Shown here: positions 32,558 through 43,293 of the stretch, in pieces
How positions within the stretch are numbered: position 1 is the first letter of the stretch
How the letters are laid out: every line of letters begins with the position of its first letter
Assembly: GCF_036323735.1 (NCBI RefSeq)
Contig: NC_086036.1
Location: 42,345,550-42,409,549, forward strand
Direction: 5' to 3'
Source of the DNA: Rattus norvegicus
Taxonomy: Eukaryota; Chordata; Mammalia; Rodentia; Muridae
DNA length: 64,000 nucleotides
Position numbers and translations under genes: made by a program
Notes under the pieces: generated by a model
The model's database searches: none
Told to the model about the DNA's origin: nothing
What the model saw: only the letters and a program-made list of their open reading frames with translations

Positions 32558-32776
32558 GCTGGGTCACAGTGGTACATGCTTTAATCCCAGCACTTGAAAG
32601 GCAGAGGTAGGGGTTGGGGGTTTAGCTCAGTGGTAGAGGCTTGCTTAACAAGCGCAATGCCCTGGGTTCAGCCCCCAGCTCCGAAAAAAAAAAGAAAAAA
32701 AAAAAAAAAGAAAGGCAGAGGTAGTCTACAGAGCAAGTTTCAGGACAGCCAGGGCTGTGAAGAGAAATCTTATCCA
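32558..32776 (+). mobile_element. B1 SINE interrupted by an ID element
   Basis: B1 5' half is at 32558-32610 ('gtggtacatgctttaatcccagcac') and the 3' half resumes at 32725 ('tctacagagcaagtttcaggacagccagggctgtg'). The two are separated by an ID element and its duplicated target. The B1 also lacks the usual 'gttcgaggccagcctgg' segment. Confidence 0.9.
32611..32709 (+). mobile_element. ID element (BC1/tRNA-Ala-derived SINE)
   Basis: ID body with an internal RNA polymerase III A box (TAGCTCAGTGG, 32623-32633) and a B-box-like GGTTCAGCCC (32665-32674), ending 'cagctccg' plus an A-rich tail with one G. A perfect 15-bp target-site duplication, 'gaaaggcagaggtag', flanks it (32596-32610 and 32710-32724). 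It is a SINE, not a functional tRNA gene. Confidence 0.97.
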
Positions 32777-32842
32777 AAACCAAAACCAAAACCAAAATCA
32801 AACCAAACCAATCAACCAACCAACCAACCAAACAAACAAAAA
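32775..32842. repeat. (CAAAA)n/(CAAC)n tail repeat
   Basis: Expanded B1 tail of 'ccaaaa' units changing to 'ccaac' and 'aaac' units. Confidence 0.9.
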
Positions 32843-32930
32843 TTCCTAATTTTTTTTGTCTGAATGTCTGATTCCTTATTCTGTTTTGTCATTATAATGG
32901 AAGGGGGTTGTTGTTATTTGCTTATTTGTA

Positions 32931-33012
32931 ATGTTGGCGATCAAACCCTTGGCCAGGTATGTGCTAGGCAAGTGCTATACAACCAAGCTAGAGGTACTTG
33001 GTTATAGCCCCT
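32931..33012 (-). mobile_element. ID/B4-head fragment
   Basis: 'ggcgatcaaacccttggccaggtatgtgctaggcaagtgctata' is an antisense tRNA-Ala-type ID head. Diverged. Confidence 0.75.
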
Positions 33013-33069
33013 AATCTTTTTATTCTTAATAGAAAGAGGGTCATGAGGAATTAGATAAGAGTTAACAAA

Positions 33070-33216
33070 AAGTATCAGGTGTGGTGGCACATTCCTTTAT
33101 CCAGCACTGGGGAGGCAGAGGCAAGAGGATTTCTTTGAGTTCAAAGCTATTCTGGTGTACACATCAAGTTCCAGGATAGGGAGGGCAATCTAATGAGATC
33201 CTTGCCTCAAAAAAAC
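33070..33216 (+). mobile_element. B1 SINE
   Basis: 'tcaggtgtggtggcacattcctttatccagcac', 'ggaggcagaggcaagagg', 'gagttcaaagctattctgg' and a 'gcctcaaaaaaacaaag' tail. Confidence 0.9.
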
Positions 33217-33659
33217 AAAGCCAAAGGTTATCAGAAAACAGAAGGGTTATCAAAAGCAGATTGATAGTGTACATAATAAGTCTGTATCAAAAGATATAGT
33301 GCTAAGTATAAAATACATGAAAGAAAATTAGGTATGTAGCCTACTATTGCAAATGTAAAATTAGGTATGTAGCCTAATATCACAAACATAAAAATAATAT
33401 GCAATGAGAACAGCAACATGCATTTTGTAAAAGCATAAAAAAAGCAAGCATATTAAATGTATTGGGAAGGCTGCTTTAGCAATTAGTGAGTAGACACAGG
33501 AAATAAAGTAGAAAAATAGTTAAAACCAGGGGGGAAATGGTTGTGGAATGATGAATGGATTTTGCAAATGTAATGAAACTCTACAGTGCATGAGCATAAA
33601 AATTTAAGGAATGGCAATATAAAAAACAAAGTGACTTTATAAATACTCATTCATTAGTA
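33217..33659. other. AT-rich unique sequence with a small duplication
   Basis: 'aaattaggtatgtagcct' occurs at about 33327 and again at about 33358. No repeat family is recognised. Confidence 0.35.
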
Positions 33660-33995
33660 TGTGTCCTGGTTGGTTTTGTTGTCAACCAGACACACCTGGG
33701 TAGAGATACCCTCAGCTGAAGAGTTGTCTTCATTAAATGTCCTATAGGTATGTCTGTACACCAGTGTTTTGTTGTTGTTATTGTTGTTGTTGATTGATGG
33801 AGGAGAGCCTAGCCTACTTCAAGCCACTCCAGTAAACAGAATTCCTCCATAGTCTCTGCTGCAGTTCCTGCCTTTAGTTCCTGCCTTGCTTCCCTTGTTA
33901 ATCAACTATAACTCATAGGCCAGACAAACTCTTCCCTCCTCTAAGTTGCTCTCATGTTTTATCACAGCAATGGGAAGCAAAATAGGTCACCTGGG
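33660..33995 (-). mobile_element. Rodent repeat family A, unnamed
   Basis: 'tggttttgttgtcaaccagaca', 'gagttgtcttcattaaatg', 'cctgccttgcttccct' and 'ttatcacagcaatgggaagc' match the family also present at 45463, 49297 and 59370. Its orientation is opposite to the 45463 copy. A (GTT)n expansion lies at 33768-33794. Confidence 0.65.
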
Positions 33996-34407
33996 GATTC
34001 CCTCCAAGGTTTTTGAGAAGAAATATGGGTCGAAGCTGGGTTGTAATGTAAAAGACAAAAACCTAATAGTAGAGACCAGAAAAAATAAATCTTGAACTCT
34101 TGATTCTCTCTCTCACCGAAATTTCCAAATAAGAGTTCAAAGTTGTCTTACATTGTAATATTCTTAGAAAAATGCTTTCTAGATCCAGTTTTGCTGATCT
34201 CTAAGAAAGCTCCAAGCATACCCCAAAATCCTTAAAACAAAGCTTATTTTTAGCTCACTTTAATTAGGACAAGTAAATATATGTCACGCAGCACTTTAAA
34301 GAGAAAAAATGGATTATCACATTTTATTAATGAGACCAGTGTGGGAGTATTATATCACCACTCTGCTCTGTATAAAACAATTAACATTTTTAGGCCATTA
34401 AAAAATT
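33996..34407. other. Unique sequence
   Basis: Nothing recognised. Confidence 0.3.
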
Positions 34408-34725
34408 CTGGGATTAGATAGATGACTCAATGGGTAACATTCTTGCCAGGCAAATGTGAGGAGCTGAGTTTAGTCTCCAGAACCCACATAAAGCTGGACG
34501 AGGTCGTGTGGGTCTGCAACTCCACTATTCCTACAGTAAAATGGGAGGTGGAGACAGGAGAATCCTCCAGAAGACCACAGGTCAGCTACCTTGGTGTCCA
34601 TGGTAGCGAAGAACACCACACCAACAAGCAGAGACTATGAGTCTATCAAGGTTCAGAGGACTGACAGCTAAGTTTGTCTCAACGTCACATGAGCACCTTG
34701 ACACAAATTTACCTAGAGCATGGAT

Positions 34726-34735
<10 letters not shown>
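34408..34735 (+). mobile_element. Long B3/RSINE-like SINE
   Basis: 'tagatgactcaatgggtaa', 'tgaggagctgagtttagtctccagaaccca', 'ggaggtggagacaggagaatcctccag' and 'caggtcagctacc' follow the order of the long tRNA-derived rodent SINE. Confidence 0.8.

Positions 34736-34820
<85 letters not shown>
34728..34820. repeat. Compound (CA)n(GA)n microsatellite
   Basis: About 38 bp of CA repeat passes into about 54 bp of GA repeat, grown from the SINE tail. Confidence 0.97.
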
Positions 34821-34823
<3 letters not shown>

Positions 34824-35396
34824 TGAACAGAATTCAGTGAACAAAGGAAAGCACACATGTTGAAATGACTCAATTAGGGTTACATTTCAGTATGCATCAA
34901 AGAAGGCCATGCTCACTCTTCTGATTACAAGCACATACACACAGCATAAGTTCAGTCAGGCACACAGAGTTTTAAAAACAAAGGACTTCAACTTTCTGAG
35001 CTCTACAGTTTGGAACCTGCAGCTGCGTTACACAACTGATCATGAAATATTTGTAAACTTTGGTGACATGATTTCCAAACCTCAGCAATGAAGCTCACAT
35101 ATCAATTTCATTACAATCATAAACTTGACTTTAGCACCTGGATTGCTGCAGCCTGAGTTTCTTGATCATGTTAACAGGGCCAGCATCTCCATTTCCCAAT
35201 AGCAATGGTATTACCTGGGGATCAGGCTCCATTCATAAAATATGCCCAACACATTTTATCACAAGGATTATCACCAGGAGTCTGTTTACTCAGTTGCAAT
35301 AACTACTCTGTCACAGGTGGCTTGACCAAATAATAAGAACTATCATTTTTGAGCCTTCATTATGGAACTCATGTGGTTAGTCAGGAGGGTCTAGAC
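34821..35396. other. Unique sequence
   Basis: Nothing recognised. Confidence 0.3.
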
Positions 35397-35474
35397 CACT
35401 GGCTCTCAAACTTGAGTTTACATCAGAGCCACTTGACAGACCAAGTTAGAAACAAACAAACAAACAAGCACACA

Positions 35475-35514
<40 letters not shown>

Positions 35515-35590
35515 TCCAGTTCTCCAATTATGGAATTTCTGAGTTCAGAGGTAGAGACTGGAGCCAAAGAATTTTGATTTTTTCACTAAT
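35397..35590 (+). mobile_element. MER5-like hAT-Charlie DNA transposon, split by (AAC)n
   Basis: 'ccactggctctcaaacttgagtttacatcagagccactt' is the MER5 5' end, and 'atttctgagttcagagg' plus 'aagaattttgatttt' fit its 3' half. The two are separated by AAAC/AAC repeats. Confidence 0.75.
35475..35513. repeat. (AAC)n microsatellite
   Basis: About 13 tandem CAA units. The (CAG-like) poly-Gln frame is an artefact. Confidence 0.95.
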
Positions 35591-36341
35591 CTCTATGTGA
35601 TCCTGGGACTATATTTTGCTATTCACTGGTTTATTATGTGCAGCAATAGGAATTAAACCCAAATCTCAATAGGCTTTGCCTTTTGCTTTCATGACATCCC
35701 ATATGGGTAAGCTTTGCTGCCTATATTTAGAGCCCAAGTTTCCACTCAACAAGCAAAAACAGAAGAAGCTATGAACTACCTTTGAGTCACTTGACTCCCC
35801 ATGTATTTATGAGAACTCAGTTAGGAGCTTTGGGAAGATCCAGGTACACGCTGTCCATTTCTTAGACTGCTGCCCTATAATGTTTTTCACATGTATATAT
35901 AAGGAAGAATAGCAAATCTACTTACCACTCATTATGATGATAACAGTGTTACTGTAATAGCAAGAGTAAAACAAGAGTTGAAACAAATTAAGTACTTATC
36001 AGTGGGTGAAAAGAAGAAATAAAATATGATCAATTGGTAAACTAAAAATATCACACAAAGGCAAACTGTCTCTATATATGTCAACATGCACAGCTCATAC
36101 AAGAATACAGTCCAACTTTCCATATTGTAAATGCAGGAGTCGCAAGTGTAAGTTGGAATGTAGTTTTGGGTATCTTCCATCTTGCTGGAATTCCTCATGC
36201 CTACCACCCTTCCCTGTCTCCCAGGACCCCCATCCTATTGTCTTAGATTTTCTATATTTCTCCCAAGAAGTCTTGATCTCATACTATTTTTTCCCTTCCC
36301 ACCACCTCAAACCCAGGCAACACCTGTGTTGGTCTGGTATT
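35591..36341. other. Unique sequence, nothing recognised
   Basis: No repeat family or gene is recognised. Confidence 0.35.
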
Positions 36342-36351
36342 TCACTATACT

Positions 36352-36453
36352 TTTTTTTTTTTTTTGGTTCTTTTTTTCCGGAGCTGGGGACTGAACCCAG
36401 GGCCTTGCGCTTCCTAGGCAAGTGCTCTACCACTGAGCTAAATCCCCAGCCCC
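36352..36453 (-). mobile_element. ID element (BC1/tRNA-Ala-derived SINE)
   Basis: Antisense ID element with intact body: 'cggagctggggactgaaccc', 'cttgcgcttcctaggcaagt', 'tctaccactgagctaaatcc'. It is preceded by its poly(T) (the A tail). Target-site duplication 'tcactatact' is at 36342-36351 and 36454-36463. Very close to the rat consensus, so a young insertion. Confidence 0.97.
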
Positions 36454-36463
36454 TCACTATACT

Positions 36464-37283
36464 GTTCTTATAGAGGCTGTTTCTTTTAAAGTGGGATCCA
36501 GAATGTCTACAACAGAAATCCCAGCATGGAGCACACTGCCAGCACATGGTAGAATGGGCAAAGGATGCTGACAGGTTTAACTGGTTGACACAAGGACTCA
36601 TTTGTGGGAAGCGGAATAGAGAGATGGTCCACAGGCAGCTGAAAAAAGTTAGAGATTATTCTTTGAAGGGTCATTAGTATTTTAAAGACAATTACTGTTT
36701 TTTAAGTGCAAAGAATCTCTGAAGGTGGTTAAATAAATACATCATTATACTAGAACCAGAACTGCCAACCAAGACCCAATTTACTAATTGGGTCTGTAAA
36801 TCTTTTAAGGTCTATTTCTGGTACCAATTAGTTTCTCAGATTTTCTCTGTCCTATCCTATGGAGATTATCTTCTGCTTTACACACCAAGAATTTAAATAT
36901 TTCTAGGGATTTGTTTGTATCTTTGCAACTTTTATCACACTAGGTTGACTTCTTCAGTCACACAAATCTGGAAATTTGTCAAAGTATATAATCAGTGAAT
37001 GGGCCTTGAGTCTCAGTAATAGATCTGTGGAAAGGACTTTCATGTGAAGGCATTGGATTAATGGTAGAGACAACTACTTCAGAACGATTCTGAGTTTATA
37101 GGTGGAGAACATTTTCATGCAGAGTGCATCAGTAGCCTTTATGAAATATTTGCTGAATTTTGGCTCTTGTCAATCAGGGTCACTGCTCTACAGCATACAA
37201 GGTCAACTTCTACCATTACTGCCACTGTCTGGTTATTGCTGCCATTAACACCTACTTATTTATCACTTGCACTCCACTATCAC
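36464..37283. other. Unique sequence, nothing recognised
   Basis: No repeat family or gene is recognised. Confidence 0.35.
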
Positions 37284-37352
37284 ATACACACATATACAAA
37301 CATATACACATGCATACACATACATATACATACATACAAACAAACACATATC
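37284..37352. repeat. (CATA/CA)n low-complexity repeat
   Basis: Mixed 'acacatac' and 'atacatac' units. Confidence 0.9.
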
Positions 37353-37439
37353 AGTAACATCTAAAGTATGTGATAGCAGGATCTGGTTTTAGCAAGCTTT
37401 GCTTTCTTGATTTGTTCAGTCATTCACTGACCAAAAACT

Positions 37440-37640
37440 GATAAATGCTTACACTCTCCTCTTTGAGAGATCCAGGACCCAGCAGAGTCTCCGCTCCCCC
37501 AAAGCTTACATTATTTTAGAGAAGCCAGATAAGCAACCAGCACAGGAGAGCAATGCAAGGTCTAATAATGGTAAATGCTGTGAAGAAAAATAAAGACAGC
37601 CAAGAGGATTGAAAGTAGACAGAAACAAGGATCGTTATTG
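37440..37640 (+). mobile_element. Ancient mammalian interspersed repeat (tentative)
   Basis: 'cccaaagcttacattattttagagaagccagataagcaacc' and 'ggtaaatgctgtgaagaaaaataaag' resemble a widespread old mammalian LINE-type sequence ('ggagcttacattctagtgggg...gtgctatgaagaaaa'). The family is uncertain. Confidence 0.4.
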
Positions 37641-37654
37641 AGTCTCTTATCGAT

Positions 37655-38055
37655 GCTGTAACAAATTACACATAGCAGGATCTCAAAAACACACAAATGT
37701 ATTTACCCTATGGTCAGATCAAAATTCCGTCATGGGTCTCCTTGAGCTAAAATCAAAATGTGGGCAGGGCTGTCTTCTTTGTGGAAGCTCTTACCGTGGG
37801 AACTGTTTCCCTGTATTCTTTGATGAACTTCCCTCCAAAGTCAATAGTTGGTTATTTTCAAGACTTTCTCTGACTTATCCCAAGGATCCCAGCGATGGCA
37901 TTAGCTCCACCTCCAAATACAGGCTAACCCTTGGATCTTCATACAATCCCAGGTTCAAGGCCCAAGAGACTGGGATGGTGACTTCCAACAGAGTCACTCT
38001 GTTACCCTCTTTAGAGGTTACTGAGGGTTGGACCTATGTCACCTTAGTGAACTGA
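37655..38055 (-). mobile_element. MLT1-like (MaLR) LTR
   Basis: 'atgctgtaacaaattacaca', 'gagctaaaatcaaaatgtgggcagggctgtcttc' and 'cctccaaatacaggctaacc' follow the reverse-complement order of MLT1-type LTRs. Diverged. The open frame over its 3' half is not a gene. Confidence 0.6.
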
Positions 38056-38579
38056 GTTGACCTGGCCGAAGGCTTTCTTCAGAAACAACAGAAGGTTCCA
38101 TGGCAAGGTGAGCTTAGGTCTGTGTAGTTACTCAGCAAATGTGGGTTTGTACTTCTCCCTAGGAAAATTCTTGGGCTTCCTCTGAGGGAAGTAAGAAGTT
38201 TGGAGGCTTCTAAGGAGATGGGTTAGGCTTCACATGTTTCTGGAAAAAATATAACTTGTGGGGATTTCTTTCATGGTGGAAGATTAGGAACGAAAAGGAC
38301 TGCCTCTGAGACTTCATGCTGAGTTAGCCGAGAAAGGAAGAAAGAGTGTGATGCCATCTGTCTAATTCCCTCCCGTGAGAGCCAGGAGCTTGTGTTGAAG
38401 GGACCAGATACTTTGGTATAAGAACTGAGATGATCTTGGCTTAATTTCTTTATTTTCATTTTTTCCCTCAACACAGATAAAAAACACATAGAAATGCCAC
38501 AGACCTGAGCACATAGGTGTGTAAAAGCTATAAAGTACTTGTTTATAATTACTCTTCATCTAATTAAAAGTAATTTCCA
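38056..38579. other. Unique sequence
   Basis: Nothing recognised. Confidence 0.3.
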
Positions 38580-38645
38580 GGTCTTGGAGTGCAGCTTAGT
38601 GTTCAGAGCACTTACTTCCCATGTGTGGGGTCCCAGATTTGGCCT
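38580..38645 (+). mobile_element. ID/B4-head fragment
   Basis: 'cttggagtgcagcttagtgttcagagcacttac' and 'catgtgtggggtccc' match a diverged ID/B4 head. Confidence 0.6.
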
Positions 38646-38646
38646 C

Positions 38647-38813
38647 ATATAGATTAGATTTTTCATTGTTGTGAGAAATATCTGAGATGAGGGGTCTGAA
38701 GAAGGACAATTTCCTTTGGTTTGCTTTCAGGGGTTTTTGTCCTTTGCCTACTGCTGGTGGTCATCCAACAACATCACTGGTCCAGGGCAAGCAGGAAACT
38801 ATTGCTATTCTAA
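38647..38813 (-). mobile_element. Old rodent repeat, 5' flank of LTR insertion
   Basis: 'tttcattgttgtgagaaatatctgagatgagg' resembles the recurring rodent sequence 'tttcattgctgtgataaaatacctgac'. It appears to continue after the LTR, at 39365-39745. Confidence 0.45.
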
Positions 38814-39253
38814 TGCTTTGTCTTAATTTGACTCCCCAAATCACACAGGAACTGCATGTCCAGATGCTGAGGGTCCCTGTCCCCAGTTGGTTTTTGATTA
38901 GTCAATAAAAAGCCAATGGCCAATGACTGGGCAGGGTAAAAGAGGTGTGACTTTTAGGATTCCAGGGCAAGAAATGCAGAGAAGAGAAGGAACAGAATCG
39001 CCATCACACGGAAGCAGAGAAATCAGATTTAATAGCTGCAGGAGAGAAATCATTCAGCAATGTAGGTGCAAAGGGAAGGGGGCTCCATGGGAGGTTACCC
39101 AGAAGGAAATAGGGCAGCAAAGATAAAATACAGATTTAGAAAGTGTTAACTCAGGAATATTGGAGGGCAGTGTGTGCTAGCCGGTGGGAGGTTTGGAAGT
39201 GCCCAACTATTGCGCTAGTCAAGGCATATCAAAAAATAAAGGTTGCGCACACT

Positions 39254-39296
<43 letters not shown>

Positions 39297-39335
39297 TTCA
39301 TTCCCAAATTCCAGAGAACTCTGGTGGTGGGTGGC
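38814..39335 (+). mobile_element. Rodent ERV LTR (solo), family unnamed
   Basis: 'gtcttaatttgactccccaaatcac', 'gtcaataaaaagccaatggccaatgactgggcagg', 'ctagtcaaggcatatcaaaaaataaagg' and a TG-rich R/U5-like end form a solo-LTR layout. AATAAA lies at about 39235. No internal retroviral genes are present. The boundaries are approximate. Confidence 0.6.
39258..39294. repeat. (TG)n microsatellite within the LTR
   Basis: Uninterrupted TG repeat just after the LTR polyadenylation signal. Confidence 0.95.
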
Positions 39336-39364
39336 AAGAAGCGTGATCACTTGCTGGGAACTCA

Positions 39365-39745
39365 GAGAGAATTAACTATACCTTGCAGGAAGCATCATGG
39401 ATGAGAGGCCCCGAAGAGGAAGATTGCTCAGTAGATGGCAGCCAGAGAGCAAAGAGACTAATAGGAAGGTTGAGGGGCAAGATCCCTTTAGAGGCATGCC
39501 CCAGTGACTAACTTCCTCCTCCCAAGAGGGCCCCTTTTCTAACACCACTCTCAACAATGCGCTGTAAACACACAGCCATTGGGGGATTTTCCTGTTGGTT
39601 AAGTTAACGCCTCATTGATTCTATCTCCTTTTAACCAGAGACCTACCAGCTGGGGACTCAGACTTCAACACATGAACCTTTTGGAGGGATACTTCATATC
39701 TTCATCATAGTAGCACCATGGAAAACATAAACCAGTATGATGCTG
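39365..39745 (-). mobile_element. Old rodent repeat, 3' flank of LTR insertion
   Basis: 'gccccagtgactaacttcctcctccca', 'accagctggggactcagacttcaacacatgaacc' and 'ggagggatacttcatatc' are typical of a common repeat in the same antisense orientation as the 38647 piece. Confidence 0.55.
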
Positions 39746-40690
39746 ATGTATTCCCCAACATATGAAGGAAATGTGGCAACCCCAAACCCTTTTGAAGTGT
39801 TCTTTGTAATGATATCCTCCTGATTTGCCTGTCATTGGCCACAATTGCTATTCCCTCATTGCTGCTCAAAGTTTTCCAAGATTTTTACATTTACTGTTTT
39901 TAAGATCTGGCAGGTATTGAATGCAAGCTGATCAATCTAGAACCTAAAGCATTTTTCCACTTTAATTATAATTCCTTTCCAGGAGATGAAATTTTATAGC
40001 AAACTTTAAATGGGGAAGAGATCCGTAAGAAAATACATAGCTCATTCTTCTCCAGCTATCACAAGCAATTATTTAAAAACCAGAGAATCTCCCTTCCTTT
40101 TCAGAAGCTCTTCCTTTTCTTAAAACTATGCAGTCAGCAGCTCAGAATTAAAGACAATAAAATTCACAGTTTTGCAGCTGCTGTGCTGTTTATAGGATCT
40201 GGGGCTCCTGCTAACCTCACTGCGTTGTTTGGAGAAGGAAAGTCGCTCCCTGGGAATGTGCAAAAGAGATTCTGACAAGAGCCCTGTGCACTACAAGCGG
40301 CTTGCCCAGCAAGACTTCATAAAGACAGAGCATCGATCAAAAATTTAGGGGAGCAGAAAAATTTAGGGACAGAGGCCTACATTTGTCTTGGCAAGGCCTG
40401 TGTTACTACAAAAGAAGCCCGTGCACCGGTGTGGACCATGACCACGCCTGCCAAATGAGCCAAAGTCACAGGAAGGCTGTAATTGTGAAGAAGTGGGTCA
40501 GGATTGTCTGCGTTCTGTCATAGCGACTTTATGTGCAATTCTAACACTGAACGGCCTGTTAAAAATCAGTTTAAAGCAATAGGAAAATCCTGAATAGATA
40601 AACCAAAAACTGTCTCTCTGTGACTTTTCTCTGGAAGGTCAGGGCTGGGAATTGTACAGAAAAGCCTCCTAGAAAGCAAGCAGCATTTTT
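39746..40690. promoter_or_regulatory. Repeat-free stretch, possible conserved noncoding block
   Basis: No repeat is recognised over about 900 bp. Motifs such as 'tttaattataattcc' (39961) and 'caattatttaaaaa', together with retained CpGs at about 40220-40440, make conservation plausible but untested. Confidence 0.2.
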
Positions 40691-40825
40691 TTTTTTAACT
40701 ATAAAAGTCATGAATACTGGAATTTAATTGAGAGTTACAAACATTATAAAGCAAACCATTTTATTCCTGGTGGAATTGGGAAGATGATGATACTCTTGGA
40801 AAGTTTTGACAGGAAAGATTATGGT

Positions 40826-40925
40826 AGAAGAAAAAGCAAGGAGGAGGAGGAACAGAAGAAGGAGGATGAACAGAAGGAAAAGGAAGAAGAGTAGGAGGAG
40901 GAAGAGGAGCAGGAGGAAGAGACAA
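40826..40925. repeat. (GGA/GAA)n-rich polypurine tract
   Basis: Almost pure A/G with AGGAGG and GAAGAA units. The Arg/Lys-rich and Leu-rich open frames across it are artefacts. Confidence 0.9.
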
Positions 40926-41697
40926 AATATGGTGAAAATAGAGGTGGAAATAGGAGAAAATAACTCACACATTAAAAAGGAAGAATTAGAACCAGAAGAT
41001 TTATCTAGGAGACGGTAGAGGGGATTTTTTTTTTATTAGTGGTTAATATCTGGCTATTCTCATTAAATGGACTGAACACCAAATCCAGATGCAAAGCAAG
41101 AAACAGTCTATAAGTCAGATGTTTCCAAATATCTAGGGTTTTGTCATCAAATAGATAAAGAATCTCAATGATTGACAACTTTTTACTTGACATTTATATA
41201 TCTTGACATAATGTGACAGCCAAAAACTGCTTGGCACCTATCCACAGAAAATACATTTTCTCTCTGCCTGTTTGGTGCAGTCTCCCCTTCAGACAGCCTT
41301 TGCGGGCCTGTGTTTGGTTTGGCCCAGCACAGCTCTAAGCTGCCACTAACTTTTTGTATTAGAAGGAGAATTAATGTCAGGCACATTGTCAGCACCCACG
41401 AGAAAAAAAGGTGACAGTGTTTTGAAAGCTATTCCCAAATACTTGGAAAGACTGAGAATTATTCTCTTTTAAGAGCTTAAAGCTCACTGGTGTTCAAGAA
41501 TTTTAAAAATCATTTTGATTTTCTTTTACTCTTTGGAAATGGCGGAGGAGCAAATCATTGTACCACTGAAAGCATTTTATAATAGGATCCGCAAGACCCA
41601 TTCTCACGGGGCTAGGTAGGAAGTGCCTGGGGCTCTGTGGACCTGCTTTTCTTTCTTCCTCTGAGTTCTGTCTCTCAGAAACAGCCTTACATAAAGC
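40926..41697. other. Unique sequence, nothing recognised
   Basis: No repeat family or gene is recognised. Confidence 0.35.
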
Positions 41698-41760
41698 ATG
41701 GACATGTATGCACATGGACATGTATGCACATGGACATGTATGCACATGGACATGTATGTA
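41698..41760. repeat. 16-bp tandem repeat, four copies
   Basis: 'catggacatgtatgca' is repeated four times, the last copy varying at its end. Each unit holds the palindrome acatgt. No spacers separate the units, so it is not a CRISPR array. Confidence 0.95.
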
Positions 41761-41764
41761 CAAG

Positions 41765-41972
41765 AGAAAAATGGTGTGCACAATAACAGGACTTTATCAC
41801 TGGCAATAAAATACGCATTTTTCACAAAATATTCATGTGTCATAAGAATCTTCTTTTGATTGTGCTTTTACCACTTAAAAATATTAGCAATGCTTTGTTC
41901 TCCGGCTCTATGGAAGCTGTCTATGAGGTGGAGCAAGTCTCTGGGTCACAATTTGCCAACCTCTGCTCTCAG
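41765..41972 (-). mobile_element. Ancient hAT-type DNA transposon relic
   Basis: The reverse complement has 'gcagaggttggcaaattgtgaccc', 'ttttaagtggtaaaagcaca' and 'atcaaaagaagattcttatgacacatgaa'. This matches a mammal-wide nonautonomous element beginning 'caggggtcggcaaacta' and containing 'atcaaaagaagaatatttcgtgacacatgaa'. Confidence 0.7.
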
Positions 41973-42024
41973 ATGTGAGAGATTTACATTAGTAATAATA
42001 TGGTAGATACAATAAACCGTTGCA

Positions 42025-42170
42025 AACTGTTTAAATTGCACCAACCACTATACTAAACACTACATGCTCTATAGCAATTAAATCCCAAAGTAGCCCCCAT
42101 GAGGCAGGCACTCTCATTTCTTTCCATGTCCAAAGAGGAAATGAAAATGCAGAGATGTCACATAACAGAC
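42025..42170 (-). mobile_element. MIR SINE fragment
   Basis: 'actatactaaacactacatgctc', 'cccccatgaggcaggcactctcatt' and 'caaagaggaaatgaaaatgcagag' keep the antisense MIR order. Confidence 0.72.
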
Positions 42171-42520
42171 CTGCTATCGACAGTGCTGTCCATTGCTACT
42201 TCACATGGGTGGTCAATCAAGATGAAAAGTGGAGGTCAACAAACTAGTCCTCCAGCCTCCAGAGAATCTCATCTGCCAGGAGATATTCCTACTCTCAATT
42301 TTCACCCAAGTCCTCAGGACTAATCTGCTAAATACCTTGCCAAAGACCACATCATTATTAAGCATTAAGGTCAAGATTTGAAATTCGAAATTTCATTTGA
42401 AAACCTTACATGCATGCTACTGAAGCAACTCTCGGCGTACTCTATTGGTGTTGCCGTTATTGTTTCATTATTATCATTATTATAATAAATAAACTTAGAG
42501 ACTTTATTGCACTCATTTAT
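42171..42520. other. Unique sequence
   Basis: Nothing recognised. Confidence 0.3.
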
Positions 42521-42532
42521 TTGTGCGTGTGT

Positions 42533-42576
<44 letters not shown>
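42521..42576. repeat. (TG)n microsatellite
   Basis: TG repeat with one 'ta' interruption. Confidence 0.95.
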
Positions 42577-42579
<3 letters not shown>

Positions 42580-43074
42580 ATATTCTATCAGTGGTTTTTG
42601 CACAAACCTTGGTTCTAGTATCAGTTCTTTCTTACTTCCCAAGGACTAACAAATTTAGGCATTCACAATTTATGGCCATGGTCCGAAGCCTTTGTCCCCA
42701 TAGTTGCTTCCTGCAGGCTCATGTCAAGCGTCAGAAGACATTACCAGGCAGTAGTGAAAAATATTATAAGAATGAAAAGATTGTAAGAATGAACACATTT
42801 GTTTTTAATGCTGAGTCTTTCCCAACCCTGTCAAGACTAAGGTGAACAAATGTTTCAAACAGCAAACCGAAGCATACGGCCTGACGTCTGACAACTGTCA
42901 GGACTTAGAGTGAATGAACTATCCCAAGTCCAAATAGATCACGGTTGTGAGATTTTAACTCACAGCTGCGGCTGACCACACCAATGCCCCTGTTCAGAGC
43001 ACGTTCGCCCGCTGTTTCGTGTGCTTCCATTCTTTTTGATTCACGGCTAAACTTTCATCCGTCCTTTCCTTAAA
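42577..43074. other. Unique sequence
   Basis: Nothing recognised. A few CpGs are retained at about 42870-43045. Confidence 0.3.
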
Positions 43075-43285
43075 TCACTGAAATGGCCTCCCATTCATTC
43101 ATTCTTTCTTCTCCCAGTCTCCTGGCCAGTCATGATACACCATGCTGGCTACAGATAATCTTAGACTTATTCTCAGTAAAAAAAAATCATTTCCCCAGTC
43201 TATGTGAGATTCTCCCATATGGTATTCAACTCAAACTTCCTGAGTCAGGATCCCAGGGCCCTCTAAGTGTGACCTGCTTTTATCT
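43075..43285 (+). mobile_element. L2 LINE fragment
   Basis: 'tggcctcccattcatt', 'ctggctacagataatcttagactta', 'atcatttccccagtctatgtg' and 'caactcaaacttcctgagtc' follow the order of L2 ('gcctcctaactgg...gccagagtgatc...atcatgtcactcc...aactccttag'). Confidence 0.55.
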
Positions 43286-43293
43286 AGTCATTC

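Noticed and set aside
32611..32709. tRNA-Ala gene
   Set aside because: The A and B boxes belong to an ID SINE with A tail and target-site duplication; it is not an intact tRNA cloverleaf gene.
40724..41018. Basic Arg/Lys-rich 70-codon and hydrophobic 82-codon frames on opposite strands
   Set aside because: Both arise from a GGA/GAA-rich purine tract.
41698..41760. CRISPR-like direct repeats
   Set aside because: Units are contiguous with no spacers, and the genome is mammalian.
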